Assembly (NCBI GenBank): GCA_964023205.1 | Contig: OZ026839.1 | Coordinates: 19,126,386 to 19,190,385, forward strand | Direction: 5' to 3' | DNA length: 64,000 bases | Source: Lutraria lutraria | Taxonomy: Eukaryota > Mollusca > Bivalvia > Venerida > Mactridae | Shown here: positions 35,701 through 39,775 of the stretch, in pieces | Position numbering within the stretch: position 1 is the stretch's first letter | Layout: each line of letters opens with the position of its first letter | Notes under the pieces: generated by a model | What the model was told of the DNA's origin: nothing | The model's database searches: none | The model's input: the letters and a program-made list of their open reading frames with translations, nothing else | Translations under genes and position numbers: made by a program

Positions 35701-36877
35701 AAGGGCAACATGTCGAGCCCCTCTTTAGCCAGCTTGTGATCTTGACCTTTGAACTACAAGTATGGGTGATATTCATGACACATCATTTCATTGAAGTAAA
35801 CTTTTATACCAATTTATTTCAAAATCCTTGAATGCAAACAGACATTATAGCCCAGACAAGGAAAATATATTTGACCGAATGTGTAATCTTGACCTTTGAC
35901 CTATGAAAATCTGGGTGTTGCCCAAGACACATGGTCCCATTGTATTATGGCAAGTCATTTTCAAATAATTCAATGCATAAGGGAGACAGCCCTGACAAGG
36001 TGTATAATGCTCATTTTTGACGTTTGACCTCTAAGTGTGACCTTGACCTTTGAGCTAGAGACCTGGATCTTGCGCACTGCACACTGTCTCATGGTGTTTA
36101 ACAATTATGCCAAGTTATCTTAAAAAGTTTCTATACATAAGGGAGATACAGCCTGGACAAGGTCTATAATGCTCATTTTTGACGTTTGACCTCTAAGTGT
36201 GACCTTGACCTTTGAGCTAGAGACCTGGATCTTGCGCACTGCACATCATCTCATGGTGTTTAACAATAATGCCAAGTTATCTTATAAAGTTTTTATGAAT
36301 AAGGGAGATACAGCCCGGACAATGTCTATAATGCTCATTTTTGACGTTTGACCTCTAAGTGTGACCTTGACCTTTGAGCTAGAGACCTGGATTTTGCGCA
36401 CTGCACACCGTCTCATGGTGTTTAACAATTATGCCAAGTTATTTTAAAAAGTGTCAATGCATAAGGGAGATACAGCCCGGACAAGGATCCGGACGGACAC
36501 ACTAACTAACTCACTAACTAACTAACGTACAGACATGCAACCGCCATTGTGGCGACTATGTCGAGCTCACCGCAGGCGGGCTTGACAAAAAACTGTGACC
36601 TCTAGAGTGTTAACAAGGACATCCTGTGATATGACCAGGTGACCTTATTTTTTTACCCCAGATGATCACGTTAGAACTTGTCCAATGAGAACTGTTACCT
36701 CTAGAGTGTTCATAACTCCCAAGTGTGGATGGCAGACGATGGATACCAGACATTGACTGATCCTTAAAGTTAACCTTTGAGCATTATATGATCAGTTGAG
36801 CTAAAATAAGTGTATCATAGTTGTACCTGACCATCAAACTCTGCAGTCTCCAGTTCCTTATCACTACTGGTCCCAAG
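5713..36877 (-). CDS. CLPTM1L: CLPTM1L-like membrane protein, C-terminal part (six exons, join of 36827-36877, 30780-30897, 30408-30463, 29381-29425, 9317-9432, 5713-5797)
   Basis: Six minus-strand exons with GT/AG borders join in one frame and give about 157 residues ending in a stop. Conserved stretches include KYLSYLLYPLCVGGAGYSL, KSWYSW, FGFLFMLPQLFVNYK, KSVAHLPW, AFNTFIDDIFAFIITMP, HRLACFRDD, LVYLYQRW and LYPVDK. I recognise these as the C-terminal membrane region of CLPTM1L (CRR9), a multipass ER/plasma-membrane protein of the CLPTM1 family reported as a lipid scramblase. The C-terminus is charged and ends KPKKE. Vertebrate CLPTM1L is about 538 residues, so roughly the last 30% is here; the N-terminal exons should lie beyond 64000 or in stretches I failed to recognise. 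LYPVDK after QRW points to CLPTM1L rather than its paralogue CLPTM1, which has YRVD there. Introns are about 5.9, 0.3, 1.0, 19.9 and 3.5 kb. No 3' UTR end or poly(A) site was assigned. Confidence 0.9.
5852..5930. repeat. Perfect 79-bp palindrome
   Basis: Two 39-nt arms are exact reverse complements around a single central C (5891). The arm begins ACATATTTTGGAGTAGAC and ends GATAATCCATA. It lies in the last CLPTM1L intron at the start of a minisatellite whose unit shares TATAAGTCTACTC. Perfect long palindromes are normally unstable, so it is either young or an assembly artefact. Confidence 0.9.
5931..6140. repeat. Degenerate ~43-bp minisatellite
   Basis: About five units of the form ATAAGTC(C/T)ACTCTAAAT, CATGTATTGGTTAT and TGTAAAT, best preserved at 6010-6140. 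It is intronic in CLPTM1L. Confidence 0.7.
6144..6375 (+). mobile_element. Possible pogo/Tc1-like fragment
   Basis: TA followed by CAGTTGAATCACGATAGTCC, with repeated GATAGTTCGAAAT-type words inside, resembles the ends of pogo/Tigger-type MITEs. No matching right end with TA was found, so the element is truncated or the call is wrong. An open frame across it (6147-6371) has no recognisable domain. Confidence 0.35.
6465..8048 (+). repeat. Family A element split by a TTAA element
   Basis: The 5' part (6465-6929) begins AACAAGATGGCCCTATATCG. The 3' part (7690-8048) resumes at TTAACATGGTTTTTCATAAG and ends with the terminal hairpin ...GCTCACCCTGTCACTTTG and GTGAGCTC. In intact copies the words CTACAGTG and TTAACATGG are contiguous, so the break is the insertion site. 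Confidence 0.85.
6930..7689 (-). mobile_element. TTAA-flanked interspersed element, copy 1 (760 bp)
   Basis: Ends are GGTATTTGGCTTGG and, inverted, CGTATCTGACTTGG, an imperfect 14-bp terminal repeat. TTAA is present at both borders (6926-6929 and 7690-7693). The interior matches, in reverse orientation, the element at 33412-34282; for example TAAATATTACATTTG here versus CAAATGTAATATTTG there. No transposase frame is visible. It inserted into a family A core unit. Confidence 0.8.
8185..8421 (+). repeat. Family A-like 3' end
   Basis: It contains GTGTTCACAAGGTTTTCCC, GTGACCTAGTTTTTGACCCC, AACATTCTGACCCAGTTTTG and GTGGCCCCTAGTGTG, as in the last unit of A. The 3' hairpin AGCTCACCCTGAGCACAAAG and TGCTCATGTGAGCCAAAAA is of the B type, so this copy looks like an A/B chimera. 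Confidence 0.7.
8425..8953 (+). repeat. Family F tandem-core element
   Basis: About three units of 170-190 bp carry CAAGGGCCCATAACTCTTTA, TCCGATT..GCCCATAATCGAAC, TTGTCCAAGATCTT and GGCTCTAGAGTGTAA. The 3' end is GGCCGGACGCCGGAC, then GATCCTAAAAGCTCACCTGA and TTCAATCAGGTGAACTAGAAAG, the same hairpin design as A and B with a different core. Confidence 0.7.
9317..9432 (-). CDS. CLPTM1L: CLPTM1L-like exon: AFNTFIDDIFAFIITMPTAHR
   Basis: A 116-nt exon between acceptor TTTTTTGCAG and donor GTAAGTTA. It encodes AFNTFIDDIFAFIITMP, TAHRLACFRDDLVFLVYLYQR and the first two bases of a Trp codon. The open frame extends upstream through the acceptor, so the true exon start is set by the splice site and by homology. 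This is the best-conserved stretch of the CLPTM1 family. Confidence 0.95.
9620..10140. mobile_element. Palindrome-rich MITE-like segment
   Basis: Two nested hairpins bracket the segment. At 9683-9718 GTCAGAGGGT pairs with ACCCTCTGAC. At about 10012-10084 AATGTTCACCC pairs with GGGTGAACATT, with AGTAATGTC/GACATTACT and CCTCGG/CCGAGG-type inner repeats. No clear terminal repeat or target duplication was found and no ORF is present. It lies in the 19.9-kb intron. Confidence 0.4.
10206..12188 (+). repeat. Family B long array (about 11 core units)
   Basis: Tandem ~165-bp units with alternating variants: AAACCCCAGGGCAGGGCC and AAGTGACCCCCGGGGCGGGG. A longer-period duplication is visible: the block with GAAGAGGTCTGCTAGACAAT and its neighbours recurs about 470 bp later (10254 versus 10727). 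The X-box is at 11955-11968. The 3' module ends with GCTCACCCTGAGCACATTCG and TGCTCTAGTGAGCTAAT. Confidence 0.85.
12184..12883 (+). repeat. Family B second array joined directly to the first
   Basis: The terminal hairpin of the preceding array runs straight into core sequence (AAACCCCAGGGCAGGGCC), with no 5' module. Units at 12312-12610 are nearly identical to 11282-11572, so this is a recent partial duplication. The X-box here is damaged (GTTGCCATAGAG at 12658). It ends CTGGTGAGCTAAAAACC. Confidence 0.8.
13323..13742 (+). pseudogene. LINE ORF1 (gag-like zinc-knuckle protein), broken by insertion
   Basis: I start at the ATG at 13323 because it sits in CACCATGG, a strong Kozak context, and because the upstream in-frame ATG at 13221 adds only low-complexity residues. 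The frame reads MAYRAGRDARYN, later MRCFRCQGFEHRATTC, CSGPHKPDHC and CPNCSGDHPA. This is the cysteine/histidine array typical of Jockey-clade ORF1, which binds RNA. The frame stops at 13740, precisely where a palindromic-ended element is inserted. The next host codons, GCPAYMKAQ, reappear at 14717-14743. The N-terminal region is short for the family, so an internal deletion is likely. Confidence 0.8.
13748..14717. mobile_element. Palindromic-ended insertion element carrying a minisatellite
   Basis: The left end reads CCCGGTGTAGCAGTC then TATTTTTTCCCCC. The right end, inverted, reads CCCGGTGTAACAGGC then CATTCTTTCCCCC. Inner TTTTTCCCCGGGG and TTGGCCTAGGCC palindromes recur three to four times on each side, giving inverted ends of about 130-150 bp. 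The middle is a tandem array (13909-14560). No convincing target duplication was found. It interrupts the LINE ORF1 between the PA and GCPAY codons, which proves mobility or a comparable insertion event. Its superfamily is unknown to me. Confidence 0.75.
13909..14560. repeat. ~29-bp minisatellite inside the insertion element
   Basis: About 20 degenerate copies of GAAGTAAGTATAAACTCAG, AAATATGAACAT. Pairs of units also repeat together near 13930-14120, suggesting recent unequal exchange. Confidence 0.85.
14717..15250 (+). pseudogene. LINE ORF1 C-terminal remnants
   Basis: After the insertion the gag frame resumes as GCPAYMKAQ and runs to a stop at 14814. Farther on, another frame (about 14942-15250) reads VSDISSAVSDC, SIHSSFFGSYHELF and a long Ser/Thr-rich stretch (TSSVTTSTSTNSSKK), a plausible ORF1 tail. 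Stops and a frameshift separate the pieces. Assignment of the Ser/Thr part is inference from position. Confidence 0.5.
15538..18058 (+). pseudogene. LINE ORF2: APE-type endonuclease and reverse transcriptase, multiply broken
   Basis: It starts at the ATG at 15538 (MCSKLNIISFNAQ, the first endonuclease motif). A TAG at 15652 replaces the codon before the catalytic Glu (ILCI*EA). The endonuclease continues to 16512 with GDFNVHHVEWG and SDHF motifs. Further breaks are a stop at 16510, a frameshift near 16680, a stop at 17088, a frameshift near 17300, a stop at 17614 and a frameshift near 17700. RT motifs visible are YRPISL (17119), SGFRKGRST, FLDLQVAFD, GIPQGAILSPLLFNL and LADD (catalytic box). 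The thumb region FLGMILDKKLTFKQH is followed by a stop at 17969. It cannot be functional. Confidence 0.85.
18273..19549 (-). repeat. Family B element, complete, inverted
   Basis: It begins at the 3' hairpin (AGCTCACCAGAGCACGAATG, 18275) with the X-box at 18480-18493. Seven to eight core units follow, and it ends at the 5' module (GGGCCATCATGGCCC, about 19529). This is a full element in the opposite direction to most B copies. Confidence 0.85.
19553..20050. other. AT-rich intronic sequence, nothing recognised
   Basis: No repeat family seen elsewhere in the window and no coding signal. Confidence 0.4.
20060..20300. repeat. ACTGGTTCCC palindromic modules (one half, one whole)
   Basis: At 20222-20299 a ~77-bp module begins AAACTGGTTCCCGTTGAC and ends ATGGGAACCAGTTTAAT, with arms pairing over about 15 bp. 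A right half alone (CTTTGGTGCACTGCAACATG then CAACGGGAACCAGTTTA) occurs at about 20073-20115. A third copy sits at 24715-24783. The intervening open frame is not considered a gene. Confidence 0.65.
20310..20475 (-). repeat. Dispersed repeat, inverted relative to 25390-25575
   Basis: It shares GAGTTACTTCCCTTA, AATAACTTA.ATTG and TTGCTTGCACTTTT with the reverse complement of 25390-25575. Function unknown. Confidence 0.55.
21083..21288 (+). pseudogene. PHD-finger-like exon with splice donor, decayed
   Basis: From the ATG at 21083 the frame reads MEFPCSVCALDC, a TAA at 21125, then ESIQCSKCRYRIHKECANLN, later LTFLCKCW. The Cys/His spacing (CxxC, CxxC, HxxC, then a C-rich end) fits a C4HC3 PHD finger with the last Cys changed to Trp. 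It ends at AALSR with the strong donor AAG|GTATGT. PHD fingers usually read histone tails. Such single fingers also occur in ORF1 proteins of some LINEs, and a LINE fragment lies ~350 bp away, so it may be transposon-derived. With a stop and a lost ligand it is probably dead. Confidence 0.45.
21640..23350 (-). pseudogene. LINE reverse-transcriptase fragment interrupted by element D
   Basis: Read on the minus strand from 23350: the pre-RT linker NPDIPMSSFETYFKTVN (open frame to 23181), then further left NPEHYRGKTLL, RLNKWAEQYQVYVEA, AGFRAGMGTTDN, a domain-A-like segment and MLGVR (about 22620). Sequence then breaks into element D. It resumes at about 21856 with FSMFINDLEEHL, LLLYADDIVIFSNS (catalytic YADD) and KKWKLKINV near 21670. 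Frameshifts and stops are frequent. Non-LTR retrotransposon of a different lineage from the Jockey-like copy (YADD rather than LADD). Confidence 0.8.
21857..22588 (+). repeat. Element D: tandem core with GCCATTTCATGGC end, inside a LINE
   Basis: It starts ACTAGAAATGTGTCCATAGG and GATGCCCCCGCCA. There are about three ~155-bp core units with GTGACCTTGACCTTT(A/G)AGC, AAGCGACACAGTTTT, GATGAACATTTGTGC and AATCCAATCATGCATGAC. It ends GCCATTTCATGGCGGGGGCA followed by TAAAAA. The ends carry GATGCCCCCGCCA and its reverse complement. It is inserted between the RT B motif and FSMF of the LINE. Confidence 0.75.
23356..23478 (+). pseudogene. LINE C-terminal fragment in opposite orientation
   Basis: The plus-strand frame NADLQIDITLKLLDHTVLSI then VTYGSESFVYENIELLKK resembles the region after the RT domain of many animal LINEs (pattern LYGSE.W..EN). 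It stops at 23476. It abuts the minus-strand fragment at about 23350, so two LINE pieces meet head to head. Confidence 0.6.
23480..24440. other. AT-rich intronic sequence, nothing recognised
   Basis: No exon, repeat family or RNA gene recognised; a short minus-strand frame at 23966-24175 shows no domain. Confidence 0.4.
24441..25013. mobile_element. hAT-like non-autonomous element (573 bp)
   Basis: Terminal inverted repeats are CAGGGTGCAAAAA (left) and CAGGGTGCATAAA (right, inverted). Flanks are ATTATTAT and ATTATTAG, an 8-bp duplication with one mismatch, as expected for hAT transposons. The interior has ACCGA-rich words near both ends, a G-rich stretch (24946-24972) and an ACTGGTTCCC module. 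There is no transposase; open frames on both strands are accidental. Confidence 0.75.
24715..24783. repeat. ACTGGTTCCC palindromic module within the hAT-like element
   Basis: It begins AAACTGGTTCTCATTGAC and ends GAACGGGAACCAGTTTATG, with the same middle (TTCGGTGTACAGCAACGTGG) as the module at 20222. The arms pair over about 15 bp. It is either a nested insertion or a shared internal part of two elements. Confidence 0.65.
25014..25840. repeat. AT-rich sequence with diverged dispersed repeats
   Basis: 25390-25575 is the inverted counterpart of 20310-20475. 25580-25680 (AGGTTAATGAAAGTAGAG, GAAATTTTGCCATATG) has a diverged copy at 27515-27610. No gene seen. Confidence 0.5.
25849..27004 (+). repeat. 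Family A element, full length (about 1156 bp)
   Basis: 5' module AAGAGGGCCAAGATGGCCCT, ATATTGCTCACATGACAATC and ACTGTTCACTCATTAAAACA. Eight to nine core units follow, then the 3' module GTGTGGTCACAACATAAAG, GACGACGCACGACGCC, GATCCTAATAGCTCAC, a small loop, GTGACATGTGAGCTAAAAA. This is the reference copy for the family in this window. Confidence 0.85.
27110..27640 (-). other. Unassigned repeat-like segment with a 77-codon open frame
   Basis: A minus-strand frame at 27222-27455 reads NAVKRRYNKLIGFVFGDFSS and DRHRDILTVHPVEEFQGKQL with a basic, protein-like composition and codons unlike the AT-rich background. I do not recognise a family. It may be a remnant of a mobile element. Flanking sequence is AT-rich. 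Confidence 0.3.
27734..27882 (+). repeat. Family A-like 3' end fragment
   Basis: AACATTCTGACCCAGTTTTG, GTGGCCCCTAGTGTT and the hairpin AGCTCATCATGAGCACAAG, GTGCTCATGTGAGCTAAAAA. Confidence 0.75.
27883..28690. other. Intronic sequence, nothing recognised
   Basis: No repeat or coding signal assigned. A more GC-rich stretch at 28220-28350 could be an old interspersed repeat, but I cannot name it. Confidence 0.35.
28691..28817. mobile_element. pogo/Tc1-like MITE
   Basis: The left end TA then GTCAAACCTGTGAACAAATG and the right end CACAGGTTTGATTG then TA form an inverted pair of about 13 bp with TA on each side. No coding capacity at ~125 bp. Confidence 0.55.
28818..29380. other. Intronic sequence next to a CLPTM1L exon
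   Basis: AT-rich, no assigned feature. It includes the first ~560 nt of the 19.9-kb intron, counted from the exon at 29381. Confidence 0.4.
29381..29425 (-). CDS. CLPTM1L: CLPTM1L-like exon: LKSVAHLPWRAFMYK
   Basis: A 45-nt exon of exactly 15 codons, LKSVAHLPWRAFMYK, with acceptor ATTTTCAG and donor GTATTC, both phase 0. It links the NYK end of the preceding exon to AFNTFIDD of the next. It is followed by the ~19.9-kb intron. Confidence 0.9.
29805..30216. mobile_element. Possible MITE with AAAAAGGCCC ends
   Basis: GATCCAAAAAGGCCCCAACC with GACCCTACCAAAAAGGC at the left is mirrored by GCCCCTACCGCAAAAAG / GAGTCTAAAAAGGCCCAAAA read from the right, about 45 bp imperfect. No target duplication established. 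It lies wholly in the 982-bp CLPTM1L intron. Confidence 0.5.
30408..30463 (-). CDS. CLPTM1L: CLPTM1L-like exon: VYAFGFLFMLPQLFVNYK
   Basis: A 56-nt exon with acceptor CTTATTTCAG and donor GTAAGTGA. It completes the split Gly codon and adds VYAFGFLFMLPQLFVNYK, a hydrophobic membrane segment ending in phase 0. It is only 316 nt downstream of the previous exon. It is too short for ordinary ORF calling and was found by following the protein family. Confidence 0.92.
30780..30897 (-). CDS. CLPTM1L: CLPTM1L-like exon: AMKYLSYLLYPLCVGG segment
   Basis: This 118-nt exon is bounded by TTTTTTTCAG and GTAACATA. It encodes AMKYLSYLLYPLCVGGAGYS followed by LFYVEHKSWYSWCIQSLVN and ends in phase 1. The open frame reads on into both introns, so the splice sites define the exon. 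The KYLSYLLYPLCVGGA and KSWYSW blocks are the most diagnostic in this gene. Confidence 0.92.
31168..31798 (+). repeat. Family B element, short complete copy
   Basis: 5' module AAGAGGGCCATGATGGCCCT, AAATGCTCACCAGGAGAAAA and AGGTCATTTGGAGATGAAC. Two core units, X-box 31574-31587, then the 3' module ending GCTCGTGTGAGCTAAA. The next base begins a family A copy. Confidence 0.85.
31799..32962 (+). repeat. Family A element, full length
   Basis: It starts CAAGAGGGCCAAGATGG directly after the end of the preceding B element. It closely matches the copy at 25849-27004 unit for unit and ends GTGACATGTGAGCTAAAAAG. Confidence 0.85.
32963..33340. other. Intronic sequence, nothing recognised
   Basis: No repeat or exon assigned; two overlapping plus-strand frames carry no recognisable domain. 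Confidence 0.35.
33345..34495 (-). mobile_element. tRNA-derived SINE split by a TTAA element
   Basis: Read on the minus strand, a tRNA-like head at about 34485-34415 has an A-box-like GGTTAGTGCGCTGG, an anticodon-stem-like CTGGATTTGTAACCCAG and a B-box-like AGTTTGGATTCCCGG. The body runs to 34287, is interrupted, and resumes at 33411-33345, ending in GGCGTTAAACCCAAATAAAG. The GTTTAACGCCGTTTTTCAAC 3' region is one I associate with common bivalve SINEs. Summed length without the insert is about 275 bp. Confidence 0.6.
33412..34282 (+). mobile_element. TTAA-flanked interspersed element, copy 2 (871 bp)
   Basis: Inverted counterpart of 6930-7689, sharing CCAAGCAACAAAAAA, GTGCAGTATTTATC-type words, ACCATTAC-type ends and CAATTATTGAACC. 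The right border is GATACC then TTAA (34283-34286); the left border is TTAT (33408-33411), a TTAA with one change. An additional ~110 bp inside (around 33740-33860) is absent from copy 1. It is inserted in a SINE. Confidence 0.75.
34722..35572 (+). repeat. Family A element, complete
   Basis: It has the 5' module AACAAGAGGGCCAAGATGG, about six core units and the 3' module ending TTTGTGACATGTGAGCTAAAAA. The core is shorter than in the copies at 25849 and 31799. Confidence 0.85.
35573..36806 (+). repeat. Family A fragment split by element C
   Basis: A-type sequence (GTTATCAAGGTTTTCCTGTG, AAGACAAACTTTCTGACAAG) runs to GTGAAGATTA near 35690 and resumes at 36590 with AACTGTGACCTCTAGAGTG. It ends GATCCTTAAAGTTAACCTTTG and ATCAGTTGAGCTAAAATAAG at 36806. 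Element C occupies the gap. Confidence 0.75.
35691..36589 (+). repeat. Element C: ~150-bp tandem core
   Basis: It starts ATACTAGAAACCCAAGGG and CATGTCGAGCCCCTC. Core units of about 150 bp (three nearly identical at 36000-36470) carry TTTTTGACGTTTGACCTC, AAGTGTGACCTTGACCTTTG, AGCTAGAGACCTGGAT and GGGAGATACAGCCCGGAC. It ends with AACTAACTAACG, CGCCATTGTGGCGAC, GTCGAGCTCACC..GGGCTTGAC and AAAAA. Confidence 0.8.
36827..36877 (-). CDS. CLPTM1L: CLPTM1L-like exon: acidic linker before the last membrane segments
   Basis: This 51-nt exon holds 17 codons, LGTSSDKELETAEFDGQ. It has an acceptor ending TTTCAG and a donor GTACAACT, both phase 0. The acidic, serine-rich sequence sits directly before AMKYLSYLLYPL, matching the position of the acidic linker in the family. 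It is the weakest of the six by sequence but fits in both frame and order. The exon lies just beyond the end of an A-family repeat. Confidence 0.75.
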
Positions 36878-37129
36878 CTGAAATGATGAAATATTTCTAC
36901 ATGAGGATAGTAATTCTATCTATACATCAAACAACTTCAAATACACAGACAAACAAGCAATTTGGTTGAATTGAATCCCCCGCCAAGTATTTTTGTCAGT
37001 CCAAGCATGAAGGAAGCATAAATGAATGGAACTTTCTAGCATGCATGCCTGTGCAAACTACAAATCCACTGCAAGCCACATTACAGCAAAATACCTTTCA
37101 AATTATTTAAGTAACAGTAAAAGTAACAA

Positions 37130-37300
37130 TAAAAGTGACTTTTTCTAATTCAAAAAGGGGTATAATTCTGTCAAAATGCATGATAGAGTTATAGTTAATG
37201 ATAAGCACATTTCCACTCATCATACTCTACCAATATTCCAAGTTTCATGTGGTTCCCTTAAATACTTATAAAGTAATTATAAGTAACAGAAAAAGGGGTA
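37130..37300. repeat. Interspersed repeat of bivalve type
   Basis: AAAAAGGGGTATAATTCTGTC, AAAATGCATGATAGAGTTAT, AAGTTTCATGTGGTTCCC. I recall this word series from bivalve repeats; no second copy is in the window. Confidence 0.4.
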
Positions 37301-37309
37301 TGACTAAAC

Positions 37310-38125
37310 GGCGGACATCAGGATGTTCACGGACATCCATTTTCGTTTGTTTATTTATGGAGTAACAGTCAATTATGTTCATTATTACTGTTTTTAACAT
37401 ATTTATTTTTAAATTATGAACATCATTTTCAAGTATTTGTTGAACAGTTATGTAGCACATTTACCCCAAAACACTGTATTAGAGAACGGATAGGTACGAG
37501 TTATCCCAAAGTTACCCGGTTAATTACCGTTTCGGTAGTGAACGGAATGGACTTAAATTTCCTTTTAGAAACGTATATATAATTATTTTTCTTAAGATAA
37601 TGGATTTGAATGATTAATTCGAATAATTCTAAACAATTTGCGCAATTGGATGTAGTAAATCAATTTGTTATTAAAAGGAAAAGAAGAAAAGTGAACATGA
37701 CATGTTATGGTTTAGACCATATCCGCGGATATGATTGATACTTGACTTACTCAATAAGAATTTAAATATATTTCAGTCATTATAATAATGTGTTTAAACT
37801 TTAAATAATGCACATTATTTGAATGAAATACTATCTAATTAAAAAGGAGAATAAAATTGAATACATATACAGTGATAATTAATAGAATTGACTGTTACCT
37901 GCTTATACACTCATAAGAAAATGGATGTCCGTACGTTGATGTCGGCGGACATCCACGACTGTTACTGGTACTGTATGAGTCTAAACAGCGATGTTTTGTG
38001 CTTCTTTCCCCCAGTAATACATATCAACATTATAAATGATTCATGTTTCTTGGATAAAACATCACATTAAAAAAATACCATATTAAATTCAGTATATAAT
38101 TGAACATATAACTACTGGTCGACGT
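37310..38125. repeat. GGATGTCC satellite-related sequence, left of the Gypsy element
   Basis: CATCAGGATGTTCACGGACA (37317) and ATGGATGTCCGTACG..GGCGGACATCCACG (37921-37957) are inverted GGATGTCC motifs as in the array at 58735-60845. The segment CTTCTTTCCCCCAGTAATAC (38002) recurs right of the Gypsy element (43060, 44775, 45500). Confidence 0.6.
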
Positions 38126-38317
38126 TGTAGTGTTTCTCTATTTTATTAGTAAACACTTATATTAGAACTCCAACTCAGAGATGGTTTTATACAAGTTTAT
38201 TGCTCTGTGGCTATTTAATGAATGCTTGATAAAAGTACAATACTATCAGAGAGGCAGCTCTATACTCACAGGTAACTGATAAGCCAAGCAACTATTAGAT
38301 TAACTCAATACACTACA
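38126..38317 (-). repeat. 3' LTR of the Gypsy element
   Basis: It starts TGTAGTG and ends CACTACA on the plus strand. It differs from the other LTR at about four positions (two near 38149, one near 38162, one near 38288). Confidence 0.95.
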
Positions 38318-38330
38318 TCTCCCTTCTTTT
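38318..38330 (-). other. Polypurine tract
   Basis: On the minus strand AAAAGAAGGGAGA ends exactly at the 3' LTR, the expected position for plus-strand DNA priming. Confidence 0.8.
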
Positions 38331-39124
38331 GAAAAAATAATGATTATACATCGGTATGATCTAATTATAAGCATCTTGTTACTATATAATAATTATTATT
38401 TGAAGCATGTATCTATGGCAATAAAAACATTCTTAAACTTGATAAGAGTTAACAATTTATTATCAATTAGCTTCAAAGTCCAGCCTCTGAAACTATCAGT
38501 GTATTATATCACCAGGTGGTATGTAATTAATCTGTTATCAACATCACTCCATAGTGTTCTCACATTATTGTCAGTTCCTGGTTAGGGTAGTCCAATAAAT
38601 TTGGATCTTTACATTGGTAATGTCTTGTAACAAATCTGGTCGACTGAGTTTATTCAGTTTGTCTTTGATCAATTTTCATGAAAGAAAGTCATGTTCATTA
38701 AGATTACGATTAACATCCTGTAGTTATACAAATAATGAAGTAAAACAAATTCTAACAACCCAAGCAATTGTTAAACATATTTACTAGGTGAATCTCTGAG
38801 TTTAACCAGATGTTAGGATAGTCAAATTCAGCTAATTAACGAGTAACTTCCTGGGATTAAGAATCAATTAAGAATACACTTTATGTTCACTATCTTAAAC
38901 TTATAACCTACTTTTATTCACTGAAAAACTTTTACACAAAATATATGCGCTTAATTTTAACAGACTGAACTATTTTAGCACATATTTTAAATCCAGTAGA
39001 TTGAATCACTTATATCTATCAGGTGGTTTGATAGATCTACCATAGCGAGTAACATACGGCTTTGCAGCATTTTCCTTCGGTGCAGATTGTTGTTGTGAGT
39101 GTTTATCCTGTTGTGATTGGTTTC
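38331..39124 (-). other. Gypsy 3' non-coding region
   Basis: It lies between the integrase stop and the polypurine tract. It is AT-rich and no env-like frame or domain is visible on the element's strand. Confidence 0.6.
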
Positions 39125-39775
39125 TCATCTCCTGTGGTCCGGCTTTTTCTGGTGTTCTATTAACAGGGGTACTCTTGTTGGACGTATTTGCCTTCTATTT
39201 CGAGGATAATATTTTCCCTCAGGTGATTTAATTATGTACGACCTTGGTAATTCATGGTATTTGTTAACAGTTCCGCTTTCCCATGTATTGTTGTGTCTGA
39301 ACATCATGAAATTTCCCGGTTGTAGCGGTTTAAGAGTCTTGCAAGCATGTTTGTCATAGTTATGTTTACTGACATCTTGTTTTTTCTCCAGTTTTGATTT
39401 TATATCACTAGAATTGTTATGTGAAATCAATTCTTTAGCAACAGGTAGTTTGGTTTTTAAGCTACGCCCCATAAGCATCTGTGCCGGTGATAATCCAATA
39501 CCTTCCAGTGGTGTATTTCTGTAATTCAGCATAGCCAAATAAGGATCTTTAGCTTTTTTCAACATAGTTTTCACTGTTCTAACTGTTCTCTCAATTTGTC
39601 CATGGGATTGATAATAGTATGGACTCGACGTGGTATGCTTGATTCCAAAGTCATTCATGAATTCACGGAATTCATGACTTGTGAATTGCTTAGCATTGTC
39701 GCTAACAATTTCATCAGGCAGTCCGTATTTTGTGATGTGTGATTTTACATATCCAATTAAGTAATTCCATCTTGA
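39125..39775 (-). pseudogene. Gypsy integrase remnant (C-terminal part)
   Basis: This continues the gag-pol frame after the TGA at 39776-39778. It first reads SRWNYLIGYVKSHITKYGLP and DEIVSDNAKQFTS (second catalytic Asp in SDN), then from the Met at 39658 MNDFGIKHTTSSPYYYQ with GQIER (catalytic Glu). Only about 35 codons separate the zinc-binding CVVC of the upstream frame from SDN, where the family has roughly 90 or more. The segment with the first catalytic Asp is therefore missing. The C-terminal part has LSPAQMLMGR and a basic tail. Integrase from this copy would be inactive. Confidence 0.85.
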
